64,000 nt of DNA, from NCBI GenBank assembly GCA_018466975.1, contig JAENRS010000022.1:496001-560000 (forward strand). Direction: 5' to 3'. Position numbers and translations under genes: made by a program. Positions 21,213 to 31,485 of the stretch are shown here, piece by piece. Each line of letters begins with the position of its first letter. The stretch's first letter is position 1. Below the pieces are notes generated by a model. That model was given only the letters and a program-made list of their open reading frames with translations, was not told the DNA's origin and did not search any database. The DNA is from Sparassis latifolia (lineage: Eukaryota > Basidiomycota > Agaricomycetes > Polyporales > Sparassidaceae).

Positions 21213-23748
21213 TTACAAGGTGGGGTAGATGCCCGCATCCTTCCTGGCCTTCGTCATAGCTAACGCAATACTCAGCTCATCAGGCTGAATTGAAGGGAAG
21301 GTAAGCGTCAGACACGTACCAGCAACAATGGCGCTACCAATACCACTACCATCTTCGGCGTGGTACGTGATGATGTTACTACCAAATGCAGTCAGACCCT
21401 TGCCCACCAATCATCGAGCGGTCAATTCACGTACCGTCCCTTCTCGCCAAAAATATCTGCCAGCCCCTCGTGTATCCTCTCCGCAAATCCAGGGTATTTC
21501 TGGGTAACACAACAATCGTTACTTCCGCAGGCATATCAGTAGATAGAGCGCTTACGTTGTACAAAGAGCCGTCTGCACCGACTGCGCAGCCCTCTTCTAA
21601 ATAACCCATCTTGCTGACGATCGCAGCGATGCCGCACGCGCTCAGACGTGCAGCACGGCGCCCAACAAGCTTTGCGAGTGCGCGGAAGAACTGGCGCTCG
21701 GCCAGGGTCGTCTCGACTGCGAAGAAGTGGGTGAAGATCCCAATGATCATAAGTAGCTCGTCCGTAGGGTCACTGAGTGCACCTCTAAGTAAACCGTGAG
21801 GGACATGAAATAGAACAGTACTGACCTCTCCATGAGCGACAGGAAGGCAGTGTCGAAGGAGTACGGAATCTCAAGCTTGTAGGTATTCTGTCTAACCCAC
21901 CTCGAATGATTGCTCGCCGGGCTTATTCGACGTCTCGTCGATGATCGAGTCATACTTCGTCCTAGGCAAGTTCTCGTGCTCGAAGGAGTCAAACGCACCC
22001 TACCACCAACGCGACATATTTATTCACAAGATATGAACGAAGGAAATAAACGAGGAACGCACCCATTCGCAGTTAATCGCCATCTCAGCATCAGGCGCGA
22101 TACCCAGGTGCTTGATCTTGGGAATGTCACCGACGCGCTCCATGTACGCCGCGTTGCAGCCCGTGCCAAAAATGCATGCAATGCGCGTCTTGGGATTCAC
22201 GTAGTGCGACGCGATCAGCGTTCCCGTTGTGTCACACGTCAGTGCAACAATCTCCGCGGGCACATTCTGGCGACAGTCTCAACTAGGCGCAAGCGGGACA
22301 GGAAGATGACGACGTACATACGTCCCCAGACTCCGCGTGAACATCTCGGCCACGTCATGCCCCTCGGTGTTGAGCGCTCCAAACCCCTTCGTCCACCGAA
22401 TGAGCTTACCATGGTCAATCCGATCTTGTCTACGCGCAAGGGTCAGCTGGGGCAGGGGCACGTGAGCGCGAAGGGGCTTACAAGCATGGGTAGGAGAACT
22501 GCAGGCGCGAGGTCACCCTTAGATACAACGAAACAGAGTAAATTGTGACGCACCGTGAATCCGAGCGGGAGCACGCAGTCCTTCTTGATCGCCCCGCCGT
22601 CGATGTTGGAGTCGATGAAGGCTTTGAGGCACTCCGCGCAGAAGTCAAACAGCTTTTGCCCGTCCTCTTGTTTCTGCTCCTCCGTGAGCCGGTACTTGGA
22701 CTGCGTGATCTCGAACTTGCCCTCGCCCTCCAGTGTAACCAGGCAGACACGCAAGTTCGTGCCACCTGTATTAGGAACGTAAGCATAGGCACTAGCATCA
22801 GCACGAGCGTGGAGCGGTGAAGGCTAATACCGCCCAAACAAGAAAGAGGAAGATACGGCAGGTTGCATAGTTGTAGACGCGTAGACGCGAATCTACGCCT
22901 CCCCATACGTGCCTAGCGTAAAGGACAATGATCAAACAACTTCGATAAAATGTGCAGTGCCAACCCTCCATAATCACGATCCTTCGTCCAGAGTAAGCTT
23001 AACAGACAAAGCTGGACTTCAGCAGCACTCCTTGAGACATCGCGGACGAGAGATCGTGGAAAGCGCCGACCAAGTCTAGTGCCAGCGTGCGAATAGAAGA
23101 GTAGATCGACATGATGGTGGTAATGTCTCGTCACTTAGACCCATGCAAGAAAGGTGGGGCAATATGCTAGGAATGGAATGCGAACAAGCGCTCACATCCC
23201 CGCATACGGTACTGCAACTCCCATCGCCAGACGTGAACATACGAGGTTCGCACAAGATAATACTCACCCAGATCAACGGCGAGGAAATCGCCCGTCTCCT
23301 TTCCTGTCGGCCAGCCGAACACATACGTCGGGATCATTGGCTGCGATCGCCCGAGCAGCAGCATTGAGCGCACGGCTGCTTCGCGAAGAGACGGGTGCTT
23401 ACCACAATCTGCCCATTTTTTGAAAGACCCAACTCGAGCGATTCCTTGAACGCCTCCACGATCATCCGCATCCTCTGCGGGGTCAACGTGAAGCTGCACA
23501 CGGTGCCCCTGGTCAAGCCTGGGCGCGGAATGTAACGGTTGCACACTCACAGGCTCTCGTACTTGCGGAGGTGGTCCGCCATCTTCCTGTTGGAGACACG
23601 CATTGCATGGAAGTCAGGAAAGGAGTTAGATCAGTGCGTACTTCTTGGTGGCATGAGGTAGGTCCTCATCCTCGCTTGACCTTGTGTGGAAGGCGAGGGT
23701 CTTGCCCGTTGGAAGGGTCACACTACCACTTCCGCGGCGGGATGCCAT
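21213..23748 (-). CDS. Hexokinase with internal deletion/frameshift (probably impaired)
   Basis: Hexokinases phosphorylate glucose and other hexoses in the cytosol as the entry step of glycolysis. The start at 23748 gives MASRRGSGSVTLPTGKTLAF, then MADHLRKYESL, FTLTPQRMRMIVEAF and FLAVDLGGTNLRVC. These are followed by LGFTFSYPCLQDRIDHGKL, IRWTKGFGALNTEGHDVAE, IFGTGCNAAYMERVGDIPK, CEWGAFDSFEHENLPRTKY, NKPGEQSFE, then QNTYKLEIPYSFDTAFLSLM and later ACGIAAIVSKMGYLEE and YHAEDGSGIGSAIVA. The C-terminus ends AGIYPTL. Two oddities stand out. Between SFE and QNTYK the family has about 28 residues (KM.SG.YLGEILRL..), but only 10 nt remain here (21891-21900), giving a stop and a frame change. The normal NDT glucose-binding triplet is CDT (Cys codon 22234-22236). 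One intron (22766-23267) is 502 nt. The rest is conserved, so decay would be recent. Confidence 0.85.
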
Positions 23749-24023
23749 CTTGGAAATGTCTGAGCAGTCGGATCACGGAAGAGAGGAGAGGAAAGCTCCT
23801 GAGGGGCACCGACAGTGGACGAGTGGAGAGAGCGAGCCAAGCCGATCATGATCCACCAGCTGATCCTAGCTTCTTACCATTGTTAGACTAGTTTGTTACA
23901 CTGATTACAATCTATTTCTAATCCCATTACGAGCAATTCGTTACCTGCCATCTACTGCTTGCTTACATAATCGTAGTGTAACGATGGAGACTCAAAACAC
24001 AGCGTAATAGTTTGACTCTACCC

Positions 24024-24527
24024 ATGATTGGCCTCAAGGGTACACTCAACGTTGGTCCTCTATTTCAAGTCGTTTTGTGATTGCTAATCTCTCTGGGCAG
24101 GTCATTGACAATTCCGGGGCCCTCCTGGTAGAGTGTGTCAATGTCCTCAAGCAGAAAGTGAACAACGGCTGGGGCAGCGTCGGTGACGAGATCGTTTGCG
24201 TCGTCAAGCGCGCTCGCCCAATCTCTGCGACGACCGGTGGACCCGCGATCAACAAGGTGCGCCGGGGGGACGTTCGCCGCGCCGTGATAGTTCGCACCAA
24301 GAAGGCAGTGCGGAGACCCGATGGACGGCTCATCAGGTTCGACGACAACGCTGCAGTGCTGCTGAACAACAAGAGGGAATTGCTCGGAACGCGTGTAGGT
24401 GGTGTCGTCAGTGCAGATCTAAGAATGAAGGGTTGGGGCAAAATTGTTAGCTTGGCTCCGAAGGTGCGTATTGTCGTCATTGTTTGCAGGCCTGAAGTTA
24501 CTGACAAGCCACTTCCAGGTTGTATGA
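24024..24527 (+). CDS. Mitochondrial large-subunit ribosomal protein uL14m
   Basis: This is a bacterial-type L14 protein of the mitochondrial 54S subunit, located at the intersubunit face. The first exon encodes MIGLKGTLN. After an intron with an atypical GTTGGT donor come [82 protein letters not shown] and [13 protein letters not shown] last two-codon exon (VV-stop) follows an intron. The length (about 130 residues) and order fit the L14 family. There is no obvious cleavable presequence, as is usual for this protein. The start is the first ATG and matches the family N-terminus MIGLK. Confidence 0.9.
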
Positions 24528-25210
24528 TACCCTACCCTACCGTCCGGTACCTACTCTGCTGATGATCATGGCGATTATACTAGCTTCACTCTTCCATCAT
24601 CTATATTTGCGTGCGTGATGAAATGTTTGGTTGCGTAAATATATGAGTGCCATATCTCACTTGACTTAACACTGGTCAAGGCACTTGCAGATTCAGAAAA
24701 ACCGTAAGCTTTTACGGCTCGTAGTATCGCACACCCGTCCTCCTGCCGAGAAAGTCTTATCCTTTGCGCGCTTTCGTATGCAAAGTTACCCAGCGTCAGA
24801 CCCTATGCAGTCTCGGGATAACCGTGTATTGTTTCCAGCCGCAGACGAAGCTAATGTCCTTAGTGAAGATCGTACATTAATTCCAACTTCCTGCATGCCA
24901 TGCCTGTCTGAAAACCTGCTTTGAGGCCTGTGAACGTCATGTCCTCTACTTTCATGAAGTGCCTACGCTGTGTACTGTAGCCGTACTTTATACTCTATTT
25001 TGGCGTGTATAGCCATACAATTTTCCAGGTGATTTTCCGGCTCTAAGACACCGGACGTGTCTGGTGACCATGATCATGTCGGTCACTCGGTCAGCCCTCG
25101 GCAATTGAAGACAGCCCCTTGCAAGAATCATGAGTTTATGCCACTCACGGTTCTTATGAGGCTGCTGCTCTTCTCTCACGACCTGAGTCACTAACACCTA
25201 CGACTGGAAG
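24528..25210. other. intergenic, no recognised gene
   Basis: Contains an open frame at 24685-24924 (+) without motif or splice context. I see nothing else. It lies between two co-oriented genes and should hold the uL14m terminator and the hydratase promoter. Confidence 0.4.
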
Positions 25211-26660
25211 ATGTCTGAGATTGACCTTGCAAGAGCTGTTGGGTTCCGGGAGGACGACCATCCAGTGGGTCAGGCCGACGTTTGCTGGGAACCTGTTTCA
25301 ATATCTGTGTGAATACAGGTTACATGGAACAAGAGGGATTTGTTGATCTACGCAGTTGGCATAGGGGCGAAGCATAACGACTATTCGTTGGTGAATGGTG
25401 TGTGCAATGATCAATCGTTGTGAATCCGTAGCAATGACTCGCTGACGTCGTCATAGAGCTTGGTGAGACCTTCGAGGAAAATGGCTCATCGAACACTGTA
25501 GCTAAACCTAACGTGCAGACCAATCATGGGCGCCGTTTCCAACATATCCGGTGGTTCTCTCATTCAAAGGTCTGGTGTCCCACATTTGCAGGGCGAGGAT
25601 AGTGTGTCGCTCACGGTGCTCCAGGTGTCGAGCAAGACGTTGTCGATTTCAGGAAGCTGCTCACGGGAGGGAAGAAAGCCCCTGGCTTGCCAAAGTTTGA
25701 CCCTAACCGTATTGTGAGTCTAGCATGCACCTGATGTCATTACAGTATCTCTGAACGACGTTCGGAAGGTGCACGCATCCCAGTCCATCGAAGTGTTGAA
25801 GCCTCTCCCTGCTGTCAGCGGGCCTGGCTGGAAGATTCAGAGACGGATAGTATCCGTCAGCGAGAACAGTGTGTATCACGTATATCTCTGTCTGCCTGGC
25901 TAACGCGCTCTGTCTAGAGTCTGGCATCATCGTTGATCAGGAGTCTGTGCTCGTGGACGGCCAGGGAACAGCCTATGCAAAGCTCTACGTGCGTGGTTGT
26001 GCTCACAACAGCGTTGTATTCAACTTGACCCGTGGGCTTATGTTCCTAGTCCTCCTCCTTCAACCTCGGCTCCAAAGCTACCGGGTCCAACTTCTCCAAG
26101 CGCATCGCCGGTGCACCGCAGGCGAAGCCCATCCCGAAGGACAGGAAGCCTGACTGGGTAGTTCGTGACCAGACCTCTCCTCAGCAGGCGATTATGTACC
26201 GACTCAGCGGGGACTACAATGCGCTGCATATCGGTCAGTGAATCATTTAGCATACATTATCCGGTGGATGCTGAAAGGGTGCAGATCCTCGTATTGGACA
26301 GGCAGCGGGCTTCGGTGGTGTCATCCTGCACGGCCTCTCTTCTTTCGGTTTCGCTGCGCGGGGGATTCTATCTGCGATTGGTGGGAATGACCCGCATACG
26401 CTCAAATACTTTGGTTTGCGCTTCACGTCGCCCGTCAAGCCCGGCGACGCACTGGAGACGTCGGTGTGGGAGGTCGGCCCTGGGCCCAATGGTACAACAG
26501 AGGTCACGTTTGAGACCAAGAATCTGAGTACCGGAAAGGTGGGCGGCGTTGATTTTCGCATTTTGATTGGTCGTGACTAAACACGTTGACGACTCAATGG
26601 TAGGTCTGTCTCGGTGCTGGCATTGCGTACGTCAAGAAGGCAGAGAAGAGCAAGCTGTGA
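25211..26660 (+). CDS. Peroxisomal MaoC-type (R)-enoyl-CoA hydratase (hydratase 2-like)
   Basis: This is a double hot-dog protein like the hydratase 2 part of the peroxisomal multifunctional enzyme, expected to hydrate trans-2-enoyl-CoA to (R)-3-hydroxyacyl-CoA in beta-oxidation. It starts MSEIDLARAVGFREDD. The N-terminal hot dog reads WNKRDLLIYAVGIGAKHNDY, APFPTYPVVLSFKG, VEQDVVDFRKLLTGGKK, FDPNRIVHASQSIEVLKPLP and SGIIVDQESVLVDGQG. The C-terminal hot dog carries the hydratase motif YRLSGDYNALHIDPRIGQAA with the catalytic Asp and His, then GFGGVILHGLSSFGFAAR and GLRFTSPVKPGDALET. It ends AEKSKL-stop, and SKL is a type 1 peroxisomal targeting signal. Several short introns restore frame, for example ELD|QSWAPFPTYP. 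The gene looks intact. Confidence 0.92.
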
Positions 26661-27013
26661 ACTGTATAACCTTCGGAGCGCTGGAAATATTCTCTTTATG
26701 TCTTTCTAATTGTTTTGTGGCGCGAGTTGTATATCGTGAACGGAGGGGACACATTGAATGCTTATCTGCAACTCCCCGCAAAACGGCCTTGGACACGGTG
26801 GAACTGTTTTCTGTGTTGTTATTGTCCATTCTCAGTTGTTGCGATCGCCGAGTACGCAATTTCTCATTGTGCTTTCAAGATAACCTCAGTGATCGGATTA
26901 TTAGGTATATACGCGTCAGTGGCTGAGATCTGAGATGCTCCCGCGCGCTGCCGCGTGCTTTGACCGCTTTTGCGGTTTACTGTGACGTTGCTTCGTTTTC
27001 TGCGTCTTCTACC
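26661..27013. other. intergenic, no recognised gene
   Basis: Spacer between two plus-strand genes. It should contain the 3' end of the hydratase transcript and the promoter of the next gene. No motif was identified. Confidence 0.4.
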
Positions 27014-29042
27014 ATGTCGGCACTCAATCCTGCAGAGAGCACAGCCACGTCGGAGACGCATGTACAAACTATTTGGAATCAACAAAACGAAAGCGATGCC
27101 GGACAGTTCGTCGATGCTGCTAAGTTGGCAGATATTCGTGGTATCAGGTTGTCCGTTGTAGGAGACCCCCCGATGGCTATGGGGCAGATGGGATTATTGA
27201 GTCGAGGGAAAGGAAAACCAAAAGATGACACGTATGACTATACCGAAATTCATTCGAGATCGAGGGCGTCGCAAGGCGGCACCTCCGAGTCTCACGATGC
27301 AAGTGCATATAGTGGGGTTTCTCAACAATATCCTTGGGCTGCGACACGCTGACATTGTATTCTTTAAAGGCAGCTACAGAAATTCTTCGCAACACGCGCC
27401 GCAACCTGTCTCCGATGCCACATTGCATTACGCAGCGTCCACCGTGCCAACGGTTAACCCGAGTCACCCTGTCATGTCTCTAAATATGCTCAATACATAT
27501 GGCGTTGAGGATTCAATCAGCCATGAAGATTATGGTGCGTTTCTCTAAGTCCCCACGACAAATCACGCTTGAATCGTTCTACGTACTAGCCAGATTTATG
27601 GAAACAGTCTCAGCGATCACTCGCTATAAGCCAACTGCATATGCAAGATCGGCGTCTACACGAAAACGATTACCCACCACAAGTTCTTCAAATCATACTG
27701 CTTCTGTCGATCTTGCCAGAAAACGACAGAACAGCGCCCCTCAGGCAGATCCGCCTTCACCCTCGCTGACAATCCCTCACACCGAGTACGCGTACCCGCC
27801 ATTTCATTCTCCGCTGCTTATCCTCCGGGATGAACCCACCCAAGGCTCGTTCTTCATCCCGTACGAGTTTGACGCCTCATCACATGTCGTGCATCCGCCG
27901 CTCGACATCCTCCCTCCTTGCGAAGATTCTACACCAAGTCGAGCCTCACGTTCTGAGGAGTACGTTGTACAGCCTGAGATGCCTCCAAGTGTCTCACCTG
28001 AGGACAGCCAGGCAACGATAATTCGAGGAAACTGCATTGTTTCTCTATCTCCAGACGTGTCGAATGAGCCGGGACCTTCCACCATGCACACCGGCGCTTC
28101 AACTGTTGCGGCTCCTGGAGGTGAGACCCCTTCTGTTAAGGGAATGAGCTGTTCTCATCAATAGCACAGACATCTCAACAGCAGGAGACACTGAGAGACG
28201 CACGCTCTCGCACGAGGACTTCCGCGTCCTGCTCGAGCGATGTGGTTCCTCAGACGAGGATGCACTCGCGCAGCTGAAGAACATCGCTAAGGGTGTCAGA
28301 GGGCTCGATAAGGTCGTCTCGTACACGACGCGCCTGCTGAAAGATGCGCGGGACTCATACCACAAGGATGCAGACGAGCGTGGCGAATCGCTCGTCGAAG
28401 TAGAGGTCTTCGCAGGGTGGCTACCTGCATATAATGCAATGGCCGACTTGGTCAAGGTTCAGTGCAACTGCCTTCGCTGCTTCAATGCGTGCAGTGCTGA
28501 CTGGAAGCATCGCTTGCAGGGTCTCTTCAATGCCAGGCATCAGGAAACCCGAAGGAGCATGCGCATGGGGAGAATCGCCTTCGCTCTAGCCTACAGTGTT
28601 GTCGATGACTACATTTCGAACGTAACGGGGTGCGATCTTCAGCGTATTCGTCTCCTTCAGCCCATGCCTCCGCCAGTGATCTTCCCAGAACGCACGCACG
28701 CCTTGCAGCAGCACGCCGCATCGCTGCTAAACCTGCTGGACGAAGTGCTGGTGGAGGCGCTCCAGCGGTACGGCCGCGAGTGCGGCCGCGCAACAAACGC
28801 GAAGAGAGTAGGGGAATACGCGGAGGCCCTGAGGCGCGGGGTGGATTTGCTGGAAGAAAAGACTGGGTTCGGCGGAAGAAGACAGGGCTTCGAGTCAACG
28901 TTGTTTGCGCGCAGTCGACGCGCTATGACAGATTGGGCAACCAATGTAAGTGATCACCGCGGTAGTCTACGGAGTATCTAATAGCTGGCTTTCTGTTTCT
29001 TAGTGGGCCAAAAAGACGGATGAACAGAATGGACCAATCTGA
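27014..29042 (+). CDS. Unrecognised multi-exon protein, low-complexity N-half and helical C-half
   Basis: I do not recognise this family. A consistent chain of five introns can be read: ..SHDA/SSYRNSSQHAP, ISHEDY/ARFMETVSAITRY, STVAAPG/DISTAGDTERR, and WATN/WAKKTDEQNGPI-stop (stop 29040-29042). Each junction has GT..AG ends and keeps frame, which argues for a real gene. The N-terminal half is rich in Ser, Pro and Thr and probably disordered (LPPCEDSTPSRASRSEEYVV). The C-terminal half is predicted helical: LSHEDFRVLLERCGSSDEDA, LDKVVSYTTRLLKDARDSY, LVKVQCNCLRCFNACSADWK, MRMGRIAFALAYSVVDDYI and YAEALRRGVDLLEEKTGF. No signal peptide, membrane segment or catalytic motif is visible. It is possibly an agaricomycete-restricted protein. 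Confidence 0.65.
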
Positions 29043-29676
29043 TAGGTAAATTGGTAGTCCTTCTATATCGCTCATCACATTCTTCAAGCAGATTCTGTAG
29101 CACAATCGAAGTTTTTTGAAGACCACCAGTCGAAGTGTGGCTGTAAACAACGAGGTCACCTTTAATATCTTACCATCACGTACAAGAATGAATATTTTAA
29201 CTTAGACCCGACACGACAGGGTACGCGTTCAAGCGTCGTCACGGATCACATGATCTGTGACTTACGTGAACCGACAGTCGTGTTACTTTTCAAAGACAAC
29301 TCAGACTCCGGTTGTGGGTTTCCTTGAGCTAGTAAGCTGTAGTTACATTGGTCAATCCAATCCCAAAAACAACCTCCCGGAGAAATTAAACGAAGCGGCT
29401 TGGTAGCTAACATTTTGACTCAAAATTTTCCGACAACTTGAAGGAGGGTAGTCAGAAAGTAGACTACCACAACATGTTGCACACTCTCGGCGAGTACCTT
29501 CGGGCTCAGTCTTAGACATCTACCACGTTCTTCTGTTATCAGTTCATTCTGCAAGTAGTGCTCGATTAGATAGCGAAACTTCAAGTCACAACTATTACAC
29601 ATAGCATCTGGTTACACAGCAAAGCAAGGTGAGAGTAACTGAGTAAGATAAGACATATGACGGGTCGTTGGCTTCA
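29043..29676. other. convergent intergenic region with a palindromic motif
   Basis: Lies between the 3' ends of the unrecognised gene (+) and kinase 1 (-). It holds a 24-bp interrupted palindrome (29238-29261) with GTCAC/GTGAC ends that recurs elsewhere in the window. No gene was recognised. Confidence 0.45.
29238..29261. repeat. GTCAC-N14-GTGAC palindrome, copy 1
   Basis: Inverted ends GTCAC/GTGAC flank a core with GATCACATGATC. Similar copies occur at 46322-46345 and 54200-54222. Confidence 0.5.
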
Positions 29677-31215
29677 TTACGCCAACCAAGGATGAGCCAG
29701 TAACTCTTCGCAGGAAGCCCTCTCTGCGGGGTCGAGCTTGAACATGAGATTCAAGAAGTCGACGAACATGTCAGCATCCTGGGGAGGACCCCGCCCTTGA
29801 ATTTGCATAGCAAGGGGGAGACGCCGGGGGATGTCGAACTTCGAGGAGCCTGCAGCACACAAGGTATTAGTGGATGAGTTGCATAATATCCGATTGCAAG
29901 ACACCAACCATCAGCGTTGAAGAAGAAGTGACTATACTTGCCCCTCTCCACAATGTTCTGAGGGTAATCACCAAAAAGGACCATGTGCAAGAACGGGATC
30001 GACTCCTGTTGTGTACCCGCCCGTATCATGGATTTTCCCATGATCATTTCGTACACCTGAAGGCGGACAAAATTTTCGATGTCGTCAGACGTCTCTTCGG
30101 CATAAGACTCATCACATACCGTGCAGCCAAGACTCCAGATGTCCGCTGGCTTTCCCCACCCGGCCCCAACATATACTTCAGGAGCACGCAAAGAAGGACT
30201 TTGAATCAGCGGTGTGAAGTGTTCGTCAGTCTTGTCGGCCCAGCAAGCTGCTCGCATTAACAAATGTCAGACACTTCGCGACGCAGAGCTAGAAAGAACG
30301 AGAACAGACCGACTCCCACATCTGACAATTTCGCCTCGAAGGCACTCCACGCAGATTCAGAGTTCAGATCACTGGGGATAGGGAACAAAAGGGGATTAGA
30401 CCTGAAACGGGAGATCGAACGATCGCCAGGGCCCTCTTGAACGTAGACTTCAACGCCTGCGGACGACGGTTTAAATCCGCCACGCGGCAACGCGATGAGT
30501 ATATTGGCGGGTTTAATATCTGAGGATGCCGTCGCGACTGAGTGGTATGCATGTGGTATGAAACAGACCGGGCCCACCAGTGTGGATTATATCGCAGGCA
30601 TTGTGCAGATAATCGATACCTAATATCACCTGCCGAGTGATCCTCTTTACGAGAGGTATGGGCATGCGTTCATCCTTCCAATTTGTGGAGAATGAGTAAA
30701 CGTTCTCGGATAGAAGCTCAGTGACGAGACAGAGATGTTTGCCATTGGGACCTTCAATGTAGAAGTGGTCCAACAAGTCAATAACGTGCACGCGGCCGGG
30801 GTGCTGTGTTGGCTCGTTGTGTATACGCAGAAGATACTCGAGTTCATGGAGCTCTGGTGCACCTGTGGCCAAAGCTGTCCGAAAGGAAGGGTCAGAAGGA
30901 CCTGCAGAGCCAAAGAACCAGCTCGCCTGTCAGCAACTTCAGAGCGGCGTAGGTTCCATCGCTAGAGCGAAAAACAGCGGAGCAGTCAAACAAAAATACG
31001 GCGGCTTCAGAGCTAGACACGTACCTCTCATTTCGAACGAGCCACACGGTGGAATATACGCCCCAACCGAGCTTCCGCTGAACACGATATCTGGAGCCCA
31101 GTACATCTCCTACGCTAACTGGGTGGTATCCTCTGGGTCCATAATCTTCCAATCGCTCTTCTCTGTCTACCCAATTGGCGGTATCGGTGACAGGTTGAGA
31201 TGCCATGTGGTGCAT
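29677..31215 (-). CDS. SRPK-like serine/threonine protein kinase 1
   Basis: This eukaryotic protein kinase resembles SR-protein kinases; its substrates are unknown. The ATG at 31215 gives MHHMASQPVTDTANWVDREE (31206 is an alternative start). Then come YHPVSVGDVLGSRYRVQRKL, the glycine loop LGWGVYSTVWLV, the VAIK-type lysine in YAALKLLT, and ELHELEYLLRIHNEPTQHPG. The catalytic loop is IIHTDIKPANIL, with HTD as in SRPKs. Next is SDVGVACWADK, where the DFG position reads DVG (SRPKs have DLG), followed by SLRAPEVYVGAGWGKPADIW, SLGCT, KYSHFFFNADG and LDPAERASCEELLAHPWLA-stop. Several introns keep frame. One (30875-30926, 52 nt) appears to use a GC donor. A paralogue at 35.1-36.7 kb shares this structure but is damaged. 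Confidence 0.9.
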
Positions 31216-31485
31216 GGTCGCACCTCCCGTCGCTGGCACGCAGGAAGGTAGCAGAGACCGCTTGCAATGGGCGAGCTGCGCCAAACCGCGTACAAGCTGC
31301 AAGCTCTTCGCTGTCCGCAGAGCAGCAGCAGGATGGGGGTGTCTCAGGTGCCGTAGCGATTGCAGCAGATGGGACATTGGTTCTATGAGCTGCAGCCGTT
31401 ACTTAGATACTCAGGCTGTCTCTAACCAACGTGGACAAAGTTGTAACAACAATTACTATATGCGTAAGTGCTGATCGAACCCACC

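Noticed and set aside
21891..21900. The idea that GTGGGTTAG is a tiny intron rescuing the hexokinase
   Set aside because: Nine or ten nucleotides cannot be spliced, and removal would still leave about 28 conserved residues missing.
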